NCBI RefSeq assembly: GCF_019048065.1
Contig: NZ_CP077291.1
Coordinates: forward strand, 3,596,001 to 3,660,000
From: Citrobacter farmeri
GTDB taxonomy: Bacteria; Pseudomonadota; Gammaproteobacteria; Enterobacterales; Enterobacteriaceae
DNA: 64,000 bases
Reading direction: 5' to 3'
This document shows, in pieces, positions 29,201 to 37,763 of this stretch. A program made the position numbers and the translations under genes. How positions within the stretch are numbered: position 1 is the first letter of the stretch; each line of letters starts with the position of its first letter. The notes under the pieces were generated by a model. The model made no database searches. It was not told the DNA's origin and saw nothing but the letters and a program-made list of their open reading frames with translations.

Positions 29201-29921
29201 AGTGGATAAAAATATTATTCGTATGAGTATTGTTTCACTTAACTTCATACGAGATAACTATTCGGAGCAACTTTCCTATTATATTGATAAGAATATCAGG
29301 GTATACGTTGAATTAATGACAACTGATAGCTTTATTTTGGATGAGGCTATATCAATACTTTCTTGGCAAGTTGATGATGATTTAAAAATTAAACTACTCG
29401 AGTTTGTTAAAACACCGTTGGCTATTCATGGTAAGAATTACCCTCAGTTAGTTAATGACTATATTTTAGAGAATAATTTTGAACCAGATGAACTTCTAAT
29501 CTTGACGTCATCTTATAAAACTTGGGTAACCTCTACTCAGTCGCTCATCTTGAGTCGAGCAATACAGGATATATCAGCATTGATAGCAAGCCCTAATGAT
29601 GTTTCTGAACCGTTACTTAAAAACCTGTTTGTCGCAGAGGGACTGAGTATGCAGAATAAAATAGCACTGCTAATCGCTTTGTTGCCGGGTAAGGATTTGA
29701 GTAAGACGACTTGCAAAGAGTATCTTGATCTGCTTGGTTTATCGGAGTTCAGTAAAATTTTGGGGCGAGGCAAACCTAAAATTGAAGTTGATTCAACTAA
29801 TCAAAGTTTATTAACAGCATTAAGAGATAACCGCTTCTTCTCTGATTTTGAGGTGGATGAAGAAAATCCCATTTACTATAAAATAACAAGGCAGCGCTCT
29901 ATGTTTGACTCAGAGACATAG
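26289..29921 (+). CDS. Large YobI-like P-loop NTPase with two TM helices, possible defence protein
   Basis: The 1210-residue protein starts with a P-loop NTPase: Walker A GQYSAGKSS (42-50) and Walker B IIFEDMD (241-247). Two TM helices (about 126-145 and 173-192) are inserted between the motifs, as in KAP-type NTPases. A charged region predicted as coiled coil (about 425-515) follows, then about 650 residues of helical, Asn/Asp-rich sequence of repeat-like character. The N-terminal part fits the YobI-type NTPase family, predicted to act in conflict systems. No other effector domain is visible. The gene is far more AT-rich (33% GC in a 60-bp sample) than the flanks, stands alone beside an IS element and has its own promoter, suggesting horizontal acquisition. 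Confidence 0.75.
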   Translation: MSDDSYKFQKLTPISDVELGIYKNAIDFVFANDDLKNIAISGQYSAGKSSLVESYKKSHSNIKFVHISLAHFRATEEAETNEPSKAISETALEGKILNQLIHQINADDIPQTHFKVKKKIKTSNIVINTIFTVLLIATVLHITLFNKWDEFVSLLSDGVLKTLLTLSTRHDTLLISGFIVTILSFIFIYKLIKTQKNRNVFKKINVQGNEIEIFEESEESYFDRYLNEVLYLFENVDADAIIFEDMDRFNSNHIFERLHEVNRLVNIQRTLAGHKKSTLRFIYLLRDDIFISKDRTKFFDYIIPVIPVVDSSNSYDQFISHFDDGGILNLFDERFLQGVSLYIDDMRILKNIYNEFQIYYNKLNTTELDCNKMLAIIAYKNIFPRDFSELQLNQGMVFTIFSKKDNLIIEELKKIEKDISDRKKEIDVINDEILISSQEVDAIYDQELSRYNNHPHYYQTEKADIAKRRAARKENVENKFNGKIEEINELISRSRESLVDSRNKKLKEIITRENIDEIFKLTYTNEIGEERDFNEIKSSEYFDLLKYLIRDGYIDETYTDYMTYFYENSLSRIDKMFLRSITDQKGKEFTYQLKNPKLVVARLREVDFEQEEALNFDLLAYLLQTPAQVNLIKRLFKQLRKERRVEFIRGYFETERAQPGFINRLNTQWPEFFSYALTESEFSADWVKLYSIGTFYYSANNTIEAINIDNCLTEYLSNSADYLAISEPKVDKLISGFKLLNVSFVSIKFKNANKVLFDAVYQHSLYDINFANLTLMLSKVYTLNSEDDIRHKNYTLVMSQPDSPLASYVNNHISDYLDMVLSSCDGSILDDEAIVLSVLNNEKISDEQKGQYINSLQVFVTSLSEVESESLWSSLLDKDRAVCSEENIVSYFEHVDGLDGSLIEFINRTDAELNFQNINIDNELKDKLFKSIVICNDLSNDKYEKLICSLNLIYENSFSASNIAGDKFKILVDKNIIRMSIVSLNFIRDNYSEQLSYYIDKNIRVYVELMTTDSFILDEAISILSWQVDDDLKIKLLEFVKTPLAIHGKNYPQLVNDYILENNFEPDELLILTSSYKTWVTSTQSLILSRAIQDISALIASPNDVSEPLLKNLFVAEGLSMQNKIALLIALLPGKDLSKTTCKEYLDLLGLSEFSKILGRGKPKIEVDSTNQSLLTALRDNRFFSDFEVDEENPIYYKITRQRSMFDSET

Positions 29922-30102
29922 CATTATATATTTTTCTACAGTTTGGGTACTTTTATAGTGCCCAATTTTTACGCTGAAACTTACATAGCTAATCTGACTT
30001 TTCCCAGTGGACGAATACAGCTAGGTGTTCGTGAAGCCCTCAGTGTGTTGAGATAGATGCGAGCGTCCGCTTCTCGCTCAGAGCGGACGGCCTTCGTGGA
30101 AG
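29922..30102. terminator. Region between convergent NTPase and unknown gene
   Basis: GTCCGCT (about 30065) pairs with AGCGGAC (about 30083), forming a hairpin between the two convergent genes. The rest shows nothing. Confidence 0.45.
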
Positions 30103-30912
30103 TTAGTCTTGTTGTGGTGGCTCTTTCCAGCGCCATTGCAAAACATTCTCATCGCTGAGAATAAACAGTCCTGACCAAATTGCCGTCCAAAACTGGACAT
30201 TCAGACACCATGGGCGTGTCATAAACCAGCGTAACGGTTTTGCTTCAAACAGATGAATACCTTTTCGCGATGGTGAATATAACGGGGGGCGTCCCACTAA
30301 CGGCAGACAAAAGCCCCATTTCCAATATTCAGCAATACGCCTTCGGGCACATTCAATTGCATTACAGTTCCAGATGATACCCCAACGCCGTTTCCATGTA
30401 TCATTGAGACACCAGTTTTGCATTAGCGAATATTTGGGCGAATTGTCAATAGATATACTTTCACCAGTCATCAATTTGATCGTGCAATATTTTAACTGGT
30501 ACTGTTCAACCGTAAATGCGAATCCATCCTCTAGAATAAGTACATCAAGTGTAGGAATATTTGAAAGCGTTAATATTATCGGTGAGTTATTTACATCATG
30601 AATGCATAGTGTTTCTTGGTAGCGTAAGCCACTGCCAATGGCTTCAAAAACAAGTTCAACTTGTTGCAGTCGTTCCTCTTTGCTTCTGAAAGCAATACGT
30701 GAACAACGAGGTTCTTTATCTGTCAACTGAGCAAATCGTAGACTGTACTCCAAATAATTCCCTAAGGAATGCCAGCTCGCCCCTAGCCTGTGTCTGACTG
30801 CCCAGCGCTCATGTGAGAGTTGATAAGTTTTTATCAGCATTATCTGGGTAAGAGTAGACCAGCATTTCTTCACTACTGTAACGATTGCACCAAAAGGAAC
30901 AGGAAGTGACAT
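30103..30912 (-). CDS. Hypothetical protein with Trp-rich C-terminus
   Basis: The 269-residue product is not recognised. It has no signal peptide or convincing TM helix. The first third is basic and aromatic (HERWAVRHRLGASWHSLGNYLEYSL), the middle is beta-rich and the last 100 residues contain about a dozen Trp. A GGGG sits upstream of the ATG. It is convergent with the large NTPase gene and lies between that gene and fimbrial remnants. It may belong to a phage-defence pair with the NTPase, but only proximity suggests this. Confidence 0.6.
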   Translation of the reverse strand: MSLPVPFGAIVTVVKKCWSTLTQIMLIKTYQLSHERWAVRHRLGASWHSLGNYLEYSLRFAQLTDKEPRCSRIAFRSKEERLQQVELVFEAIGSGLRYQETLCIHDVNNSPIILTLSNIPTLDVLILEDGFAFTVEQYQLKYCTIKLMTGESISIDNSPKYSLMQNWCLNDTWKRRWGIIWNCNAIECARRRIAEYWKWGFCLPLVGRPPLYSPSRKGIHLFEAKPLRWFMTRPWCLNVQFWTAIWSGLFILSDENVLQWRWKEPPQQD

Positions 30913-31180
30913 TACTAAACCCCTACAAATATCAGATAATTAGGTTTTATATCATTTCAGTCAGTGTAATCAAATGATAATCAGGATTGGGGCTAATCTT
31001 GAACGCCACTAAAGATCGGCAACAATGGGGATCCAATGTTTCGTTAGTGATTTTTCGCATTAGCAGGTACATGCTTACTTCCGCTCCTCGCTCGTAGCTG
31101 CCTATCAACGTGATCAAGTTCCCTTACCGCAGACAGGGGTATAAAAAAATACCTTAACGTACAAGATTTTTCGATATCCA
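30913..31180. other. Intergenic DNA left of fimbrial remnants
   Basis: No gene is seen. The stretch probably contains the promoter of the minus-strand unknown gene and further eroded coding DNA. Confidence 0.35.
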
Positions 31181-31270
31181 AACTGCCCCTGCTCAGGGCG
31201 CTGCAACACAATCAAGGTTGAATGGATTGATGATTCCGGTGTCATCCGTTCGCAGAGTTTTACCGTTTAG
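31181..31270 (+). pseudogene. C-terminal remnant of a fimbrial chaperone gene
   Basis: A short frame ending at TAG 31268-31270 encodes NTIKVEWIDDSG and then SQSFTV. The pattern V-x-W-[IL]-D-D-x-G followed by a short strand is the C-terminus of periplasmic PapD-like chaperones; the intact chaperone in this window ends with AVWLDDYGA and KRFIVN. No upstream chaperone sequence is left. It is followed by usher-like N-terminal coding sequence, the normal chaperone-usher order. Confidence 0.55.
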
Positions 31271-31305
31271 TAGCCCATTTGTTGTCTGTCCTGGAGATGT
31301 CATCT

Positions 31306-31512
31306 ATGCAGGGAATTGCACTGCCTGGCAAATCGGCGCTTTTGTCCGTTTCTGCTTTATATGCTCTTGCGTTTAACGTCGTAGCGGAAGAATCCGTTGA
31401 AATAAATTTTGATGCCTCCTTTCTTCGCCTTGGTAACGGTCAGTCCCTATTTGACGAGGTTCGCTTGGCGAAATATATCCGAGTGAATGAGCATGTATTT
31501 ATACCAGCGTAA
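31306..31512 (+). pseudogene. N-terminal remnant of a fimbrial usher gene
   Basis: After GGAG, an ATG starts a signal-peptide-like stretch (about residues 10-27). Then comes VEINFDASFLRLGNGQSL, the usual N-terminus of a mature usher (FxxxFL...G..SLDLS). The frame then loses similarity and stops; the rest of the roughly 800-residue usher is absent. Together with the chaperone tail it marks a second, degraded chaperone-usher locus in the opposite orientation to the intact operon. Confidence 0.65.
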
Positions 31513-31967
31513 AAATAACCTTCGTTCTTTAACGTTGATACGTTTTAATATACTGTACAATCTCAAACAGTTCGACTTCTGGTTCAACCCCAGATATAGC
31601 GAAGCATCGGCAAACGTATCAAGGCATGCAATTGCATTGAGTGTAAGTTTGTCAACAAGGCGCATTTTTGTCATAAACAGGCAAAACTCGCACTTCGGAA
31701 GGTCATTATTATCCTGTACCTCCCTTAGTTTTTCAATAACTCGCGAAATGCAATCACAATAGTTGATATGATGCTTTAGATATAAATTATCATTTTTTCC
31801 AGAAATACTGACTAATGAAAAATCAGCGAGTATGTTTCAACAGCATCGTGTTTGTACCCACATAGCAGGAATAAAACGGAATGATTTCTGATCTGACGAC
31901 CTCTCTGCCATTTTTTTGAGTTCACTTAAAGCAAAATCAAAGGCAATACATTATCCTCAACAATCAC
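31447..31967 (-). pseudogene. Degenerate LuxR/response-regulator-like gene after fimbrial operon
   Basis: On the minus strand an excellent AGGAGGG precedes GTG 31967, which starts VIVEDNVLPL, a receiver-domain-like opening. The frame stops after 13 residues. Shifting frame gives DFALSELKKMAE, an in-frame TGA at 31837-31839, then NILADFSLVSISGKN, CISRVIEKLREV and a C-terminal LTLNAIACLD ... LYLGLNQKSN ... LYSILKRINV with the spacing of a LuxR-type HTH. One frameshift and one stop inactivate it. It follows the adhesin gene on the same strand, where fimbrial operons often carry a regulator. Confidence 0.5.
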
Positions 31968-32003
31968 GTTACCCTCCTCTGCATCTGGCACTGGTGTAAT
32001 ATT

Positions 32004-33137
32004 TTATTTGTAATTCAATGTGTATATTATTCTTCCATTCGCCTCCCCAGGCTTAACTATTGGTTGAGTCTGAAGATACCTGGCAAATAACGGAATAGTA
32101 AAACTATTCATGCCAGGGGTTATAACATCAGTAGTTATCACTTGCATGCGTGCTGCCCCTTCAGGATCGTTAAAGCTAACAAATCTATCTTCCGGTGCAT
32201 CACTTAACTGTATACTTACCCCGACTGCACTCCTGCCCACTGATTTTGCAATATGCATGACACCTCTGGATTTCCCCATGTAAATATAGTTGTCATCATC
32301 TTCGTTCCAGCCATACACTGGAGAGATAGAAATTGATGCTGTGTTGTTATATCTGCCTTGTGAATATATATTATTTTGCCAGCTTGACTGTTCATCGTCA
32401 CGCGTGATATTTGACATCGAGTAATATCCGCCATAAAACGAGGAATCACAAACAACCGTAAAACCGGCGTCAACCCACGCAGTCCCCGTATCCGGACCGG
32501 AAAAATCATTCGGAGTATAATCACCCAAGAATACATCTTTATTCACAGCATTACAGGTTGGCGTATGCAATGTCAGTGAACCACTGAATGAGAAAGTGAA
32601 AACTTCAACCGCTGTATTATCAAATTCACCAGTAGGCGATTCGGTGACATAAAATCGCCCCGATGGCAATGAACTTCCATTAATTATACCGCCTGATGCA
32701 GGACGCCTTGCATCTGTTTTCCTTAATCTTATATCGACTGACTCGACAGAACCAACAGGAACGACTGCCGGTGATACATATGCAGGGTAGGAAAATGGAG
32801 AAAAGAAATATACCTCCACATTTTCTAGCCCTGCCGGAAATGTCCTCGGCGATAATACACCCTGAGGTATATCTGTTATTTCATAAACACGATACAATTT
32901 ATTTTCACAGGAAACAGATGTATTATACCTGACAGATAAATTCAGGGCGAATATATTCTCCACTCCTGAACCATATGAATCTGGCGAGGCTATTGTTTCA
33001 AGACTTCCTTGTAAAGGTATCGTCACATGCCCCACTCCGACTTGTCCTCCGTCCAGTGAGCAAGCTCCGCTTGCGGTACCCAACGTCAGAATATACATGA
33101 TCAGAACGCCAGACAGACAACTGACTAATTTATACAT
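32004..33137 (-). CDS. Fimbrial tip adhesin/minor pilin
   Basis: The 377-residue exported protein has a signal peptide (MYKLVSCLSGVLIMYILTLGTASG). A receptor-binding-like N-terminal half contains Cys pairs. The C-terminal half is a pilin domain that ends in the donor-strand pattern GRIIYTLNYK with penultimate Tyr. The length, two-domain build and last place in the operon fit a tip adhesin. The receptor is unknown. It starts 9 nt after the usher stop codon. Confidence 0.82.
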   Translation of the reverse strand: MYKLVSCLSGVLIMYILTLGTASGACSLDGGQVGVGHVTIPLQGSLETIASPDSYGSGVENIFALNLSVRYNTSVSCENKLYRVYEITDIPQGVLSPRTFPAGLENVEVYFFSPFSYPAYVSPAVVPVGSVESVDIRLRKTDARRPASGGIINGSSLPSGRFYVTESPTGEFDNTAVEVFTFSFSGSLTLHTPTCNAVNKDVFLGDYTPNDFSGPDTGTAWVDAGFTVVCDSSFYGGYYSMSNITRDDEQSSWQNNIYSQGRYNNTASISISPVYGWNEDDDNYIYMGKSRGVMHIAKSVGRSAVGVSIQLSDAPEDRFVSFNDPEGAARMQVITTDVITPGMNSFTIPLFARYLQTQPIVKPGEANGRIIYTLNYK

Positions 33138-33146
33138 TATGTATCC

Positions 33147-35672
33147 TTATCCTTCCTGATTGCTGAGACACTCAGCGCTGAATTCATATAATTCAGATCC
33201 CTTGTTACGAATAACTTCCGGTGGCAATGTATAATTGAGAAAGCACTGTTGCTCGTCTTTATTGCCCCATAATGCCCGCAGTCGCCCGCTCGCATTTTCA
33301 ACCCTGGCGTAAACCTGACCGCCCTGACCCACATAACCGACCAGAGCAGACTTTTCGTCACGCAACTCAGCACCAAACGGTAGGGGTTCACTGCGATGGG
33401 AGACGCTTATTAGCAGCGGTCTTCCAGAACGTGTCTGATAGCGCATCTTAACGACAGCTTTATCCCGGGGGGCCACCTGCTGAGACGTATTTTCCAGCTC
33501 TACACCACTTTCTGTTCCCTGCAAATCAATAGCTACGTTATTCATTTGATAGGGATTAAGATGCGGCACCACGGCATATCCCAAACGATCTACCACGACA
33601 CCGTTATAGCCACTGACTTTAGCCCCGTGAGCACCCTTTGCCTCCACCAGAGCAAACGTCTCTCCCTGATAAGCGGACAGTGTCACTCCACCTTCATGTG
33701 CGATCAAGGTTCCACTGGCTCCAGCGGAGGCACTGTGATAATGTCTGCCCGAACTGTAACTGCCGGACAATGACGTGAATGAGGTTCGCCAGGAACCATT
33801 TGCCGCACCGCTGCTACCGCTTCCCTTATTCGCGCTCGTACCACTGACTCCATAGCCAAATTCGCTTTCTTCCCCCGCTGTTCCGCTCACGCCAGCCTGC
33901 CAGCTATACTGCCCACCGCTGCTGCTGACATAATTAAGACGTCCAACAGGTGAACGGAAATCACTGCCTAGAGGAATACTCATGTTAAGCATGAAACTGT
34001 CTCTGGAGGTGCCAGTTGCGCTATAGCTTCGGTTTGCACTAACACCCCAAATCAATTTTTGCCAGCGATTGTTGTAACCTATCTGATATTGCTTATCGAT
34101 TCCGCCGGCATTCCAGTAGTTCTGCAGAGAAGTACTGAGATAAAACTGTCCCCAGCCTGAAGGCAATCCCTGAGACGCTGTCAGGCTATAGCGACTTTTT
34201 GTCCTCCGTAGACGTTCCACGCTTTCGCCATCACTGAGATACTCTCTTGCCTGCATCGCCGTCAGTAAATCCATATAGCCATGAGTCGAAAAGCGATAAG
34301 CCGCGAGAGAGAAATTACTGCGGGTTTCCGTAACATTTTTGTTGTAGCTGATACGATAACTTTCCCCTGTGCGAGTTACATCGTGGCCCAGTTCACTACG
34401 AGCATGCGTCACATCAAGACTAATCGCCCCCAAAGGAAGGGCAACAGAACCGCCAGCCTGTCCCGACATATAGTGCTCACTTCCCTGTGCACCGCCATAT
34501 AAGCTGAGTGTATTGTTCAGCCCGTACTGCCAGCTTGCCTGTGTAAGAGGCGGTGAACGTCGCAAGTAATTGCTGCGCAGTTCACCCATGGCAAATTCAT
34601 AACGAGAAACTCCGGCCCGTAATTGCTGTACTACAGAACTGTAAGGAACCTGAAAATTTTGCTCAGAACCGTCTGCTTCCCGAATAGTCACATCGAGATC
34701 TCCGCCGTAGCCTGTGGGATATAAATCATCAATCACAAATTCGCCGGGACTGACCGTGGTCTCATACAGCAAATTGCCGTTCTGCCGTATGGTTACCTGC
34801 GAACTGGTACGAGCAATACCCCGAATTTCAGGAGCATATCCACGTCTCGACTGCGGCTGCATCCGTTCATCACTCTCCAGTGTCACTCCAGACAGCGAAA
34901 GCGTGTCAAACAACCTGCCAGATGTGTTTGGCTGGCCTACATGCAATCGCCCTTTAATTTGCGCAATATCCCGCTGCAGGTAAGTATTAATACTTTGGTA
35001 GTGAGCACTATTTTGTTCGTCCCACCGCCAGGAGCCATTATGTCGTAGATACCAACTCCCCATATTGAGTCCGCCAGTTAGTCCAGCGTAGACGCTTTTC
35101 CAGGTATGGCCCGCACTGTTGCTCTGATAGCCATTCACGTTGTAACCGATCAACATTGCCGGGACACCATTGTCCCATGACGAAGGTGGAACCGTACCTC
35201 GTGCTAATCGATTAACCCAGACTTGAGGAACTTCAATATGCAAACTCTGCTCACTACTATCAAAATAGACGCGGGCATCAGGAATGAATGCCGGGATTTC
35301 CATGCATCTCTCTGATGCATCCTCAAATAGTCCATTGGGAAGTTTCGTCTGATTAAGAGGAAGAACCGAAATTAGGTCTGCCGTCAGGCATGGCCGAACC
35401 TTGCTATCTGCACTGGTGACAAATGAGACCTCCTGGATCTGGATCAACTCATTATTCAGGTAAATTCTCGTCTCCCATCGACCAGGGAAAGCTGCGCTCC
35501 CATACGAGAAACGCCCCAAATCAATGGATTCTTTTTCACCTGTCTGCAAGAAAGATTCATCAAACTCCAGTTGACGACTATCCTGCCCATACAGGCGACT
35601 CGAGTTTAAGCAAAGTGATAAGAGTGAAAATGACAAATATGTCAAAGTTCCGGGGAACGTTAGTCCTTTCAT
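33147..35672 (-). CDS. Outer-membrane fimbrial usher
   Basis: This PapC/FimD-family usher assembles and secretes pilus subunits. From ATG 35672 it has 841 residues, the family length; the open frame to 35825 adds a non-family N-terminus. The signal peptide is followed by LEFDESFL and DLGRFS, typical of the mature usher N-domain. The plug and barrel region contains PEIRGIARTSSQVTIRQNG and GDLDVTIREADGSEQ. A C-terminal Cys pair is seen in QQCFLNY and SAECLS. The frame is intact throughout. Confidence 0.93.
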   Translation of the reverse strand: MKGLTFPGTLTYLSFSLLSLCLNSSRLYGQDSRQLEFDESFLQTGEKESIDLGRFSYGSAAFPGRWETRIYLNNELIQIQEVSFVTSADSKVRPCLTADLISVLPLNQTKLPNGLFEDASERCMEIPAFIPDARVYFDSSEQSLHIEVPQVWVNRLARGTVPPSSWDNGVPAMLIGYNVNGYQSNSAGHTWKSVYAGLTGGLNMGSWYLRHNGSWRWDEQNSAHYQSINTYLQRDIAQIKGRLHVGQPNTSGRLFDTLSLSGVTLESDERMQPQSRRGYAPEIRGIARTSSQVTIRQNGNLLYETTVSPGEFVIDDLYPTGYGGDLDVTIREADGSEQNFQVPYSSVVQQLRAGVSRYEFAMGELRSNYLRRSPPLTQASWQYGLNNTLSLYGGAQGSEHYMSGQAGGSVALPLGAISLDVTHARSELGHDVTRTGESYRISYNKNVTETRSNFSLAAYRFSTHGYMDLLTAMQAREYLSDGESVERLRRTKSRYSLTASQGLPSGWGQFYLSTSLQNYWNAGGIDKQYQIGYNNRWQKLIWGVSANRSYSATGTSRDSFMLNMSIPLGSDFRSPVGRLNYVSSSGGQYSWQAGVSGTAGEESEFGYGVSGTSANKGSGSSGAANGSWRTSFTSLSGSYSSGRHYHSASAGASGTLIAHEGGVTLSAYQGETFALVEAKGAHGAKVSGYNGVVVDRLGYAVVPHLNPYQMNNVAIDLQGTESGVELENTSQQVAPRDKAVVKMRYQTRSGRPLLISVSHRSEPLPFGAELRDEKSALVGYVGQGGQVYARVENASGRLRALWGNKDEQQCFLNYTLPPEVIRNKGSELYEFSAECLSNQEG

Positions 35673-35715
35673 GTCAGCCTCGGATGAAACAAACCAATAT
35701 CGATAGCAGGCCATA

Positions 35716-36417
35716 TCAATTAACAATAAAACGCTTCTCACGACGTGCACCGTAGTCATCAAGCCAGACCGCCGTAACAGAGTGACCAGATGCAATGGAG
35801 GGGATTGGGACTGTCTGGCTTTCACGCGGTAGAATCATGTCGGTGCCATACTTTTTTCCATTGAAGGCGACTTCAATAAGCGAGATGTGGTACGACGACG
35901 GGTTTTGTACTTTCAGGCCTCCGTTTTCAGCCGTCCATACCATCCCTTCAGGAGCCTGCCACGCCTCCCCTGATAAAGACACTGGACGCCAGAACAATTT
36001 AATGCGAGTACGCACTGCCAGTTGCAGATAGTTATCACCCGCTTTTGCAGTATCAGGCTTTGCCGGGATTTCAAGAACGTTAAGCCAAAAGACAGACTCA
36101 CGGTCCTGAGGTAAAGAAGCCCCACGAACGGTACTGATACGTAGAGACTGCGCCCTTTTCGGTTCAATACGATTAACCGGAGGTGCAAGCATAAAAGGAA
36201 CAACAATCTTATCTGGCGTGGCACTTTCATCACCCTTATCCAGCCAGCTCTGGACCAGTACAGGACGCTCCCCCATGTTAGTCAGCCTTACCGTGATATC
36301 ACGTTTATCGGAATGGTAAATCACTCTCGTACCATCAAGGACCACACCGGATAGCACTGGTGACGTCAACATAGCCATTACGATCCCGGTAAATACCGTT
36401 ATCTTGCTGAAATTCAT
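35716..36417 (-). CDS. Periplasmic fimbrial chaperone
   Basis: The 233-residue PapD-like chaperone has a signal peptide (cleavage near VLS-G). It carries the conserved first-strand Arg in GTRVIYHSDKRD and the motif PPVNRIEPKRAQSLRI that precedes the G1 strand. The C-terminal Ig domain ends AVWLDDYGARREKRFIVN. It keeps pilin subunits folded by donor-strand complementation and delivers them to the usher encoded 43 nt downstream. Confidence 0.93.
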   Translation of the reverse strand: MNFSKITVFTGIVMAMLTSPVLSGVVLDGTRVIYHSDKRDITVRLTNMGERPVLVQSWLDKGDESATPDKIVVPFMLAPPVNRIEPKRAQSLRISTVRGASLPQDRESVFWLNVLEIPAKPDTAKAGDNYLQLAVRTRIKLFWRPVSLSGEAWQAPEGMVWTAENGGLKVQNPSSYHISLIEVAFNGKKYGTDMILPRESQTVPIPSIASGHSVTAVWLDDYGARREKRFIVN

Positions 36418-36471
36418 AGGCCCACACTCCCTGTCAAGCGAGGGAAATATCCCTCGCTTTTTGTACTGGTT

Positions 36472-37050
36472 TTACTGGTAAGTAATGGCGTATGTCACCT
36501 GCGATGTGACCGCTCCGGCTGTCACGCTACCCTCAGAGTGGTACCGTACGTAATAAGGGAGCTCTACCGTTCCATCGTTGCCGCTTGAAAGTGCATCAGA
36601 GATATTGACGTACCCAGCAGAATGTGTGGTTTGCGAATAGTCACCAATGTTGATCACACTGTTATCCTGTCCATCCAGAAGCTGCAATGTGACGTTTGAT
36701 GCCGCATCTGTAACCGCAGTGTTCATCAAACGCCCGTCCGCCGTAACGGTACTCCCAGGCTGGAAAAAGGCTTTCGCCGCGGTGGCTTCCGGTGCCCCTC
36801 CTGCGCAGCCACTCAACTGCAGTGAAAAACGGGTATCACCATCGGTTGACCCTGGAGCAACCAGAGCAGTGGCATTCCCGGAACGTAGAGAAACATCAGC
36901 ATTCTCTCCTGCGCCACCAATATTCACATTACATGTGGTACCAACAATGGAACCCGTGAAAGTGATGGTTCCGGTATCTGACGCTATTGCCGGTATGGAT
37001 AACAGCGCCATACCAAAACAGGCAGATAATGAGACATATTTCATCTGCAT
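36472..37050 (-). CDS. Major fimbrial subunit (type 1-like pilin)
   Basis: This 192-residue pilin starts at ATG 37050 behind GGAG (a second ATG lies two codons later). The signal peptide ends at AIAS. The mature protein begins DTGTITFTGSIVGTTC, with the first Cys of the conserved disulphide and the second Cys in LSGCAGG. It ends VTYAITYQ with the penultimate Tyr required for chaperone binding. As first gene of the operon it is the main shaft subunit. Confidence 0.92.
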   Translation of the reverse strand: MQMKYVSLSACFGMALLSIPAIASDTGTITFTGSIVGTTCNVNIGGAGENADVSLRSGNATALVAPGSTDGDTRFSLQLSGCAGGAPEATAAKAFFQPGSTVTADGRLMNTAVTDAASNVTLQLLDGQDNSVINIGDYSQTTHSAGYVNISDALSSGNDGTVELPYYVRYHSEGSVTAGAVTSQVTYAITYQ

Positions 37051-37763
37051 GGATAAAACTCCATTTATAAAATTAAGACCATAAAAAAACCGTGCACACG
37101 TTAAACACCTGCGCACCCCTCTTTGAACGACATAAGGAGGAAATAGAAAATAAAAAAAACGGTAAACTTACTCTTTCAAAATAGATTTTTCACTAAAAGA
37201 AAAAGGAACCGTAGCCATACCGTCGATTTAGAATATACATGTGATTATAAAATTCCCGCAAAAAGATATAACTGATCAATTCCGCACCACATGATAGGCA
37301 ACACCTATCATCGTTCGTTTTTCTATCGTTGAATCAGATCATATCGTTAACAGAAAAGATGATAATTACTTTATAATCATAATGTTAAACATATAACCAG
37401 TGAGAGCGTAGCAATACAAAAGACAAACACGAAACAACAATATAGTCACATATCACATATCTGACAGCATCGTTTAAATAAGCTCATTTATCCTTTGTTT
37501 AGATTGAAATTAATTAGAAAACCAGCTTGAACAGTCAAAAAAAGATATGATTTAGGATATTTCCCATCACAAAGAAAATCCCCAAGGCGGCTTTAACATG
37601 AAATTAAATCACTATTTATCTTGTCTATCAAAACAGGCTTCACAGGTACCTCTGCATTATTTACAAAAACCAGAGGTACCTTAACTCGTATACATTCTCA
37701 TAGCTGTTCTATAAGAACATACATTATTCTATCTCTAGTACGATGCCAAATTTCCGAAAACTG
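37051..37763. other. Fimbrial operon promoter region
   Basis: About 700 bp of AT-rich DNA lie upstream of the pilin gene and downstream of the FucO-like gene. A perfect 11-bp inverted repeat (AGGTACCTCTG / CAGAGGTACCT) at 37644-37681 has a 16-nt loop; it is close enough to form a hairpin and may terminate the FucO-like operon. No long inverted repeats that would define an invertible switch were seen. Confidence 0.5.

Noticed and set aside
37598..37684. 28-codon frame starting MKLNHYLS
   Set aside because: Too short, no good ribosome-binding site, and it contains the hairpin repeats.
37051..37763. Possible invertible fimbrial switch
   Set aside because: The only clear inverted repeats are 16 nt apart, too close for an invertible promoter segment, and no fimB/fimE-like recombinase gene is present.
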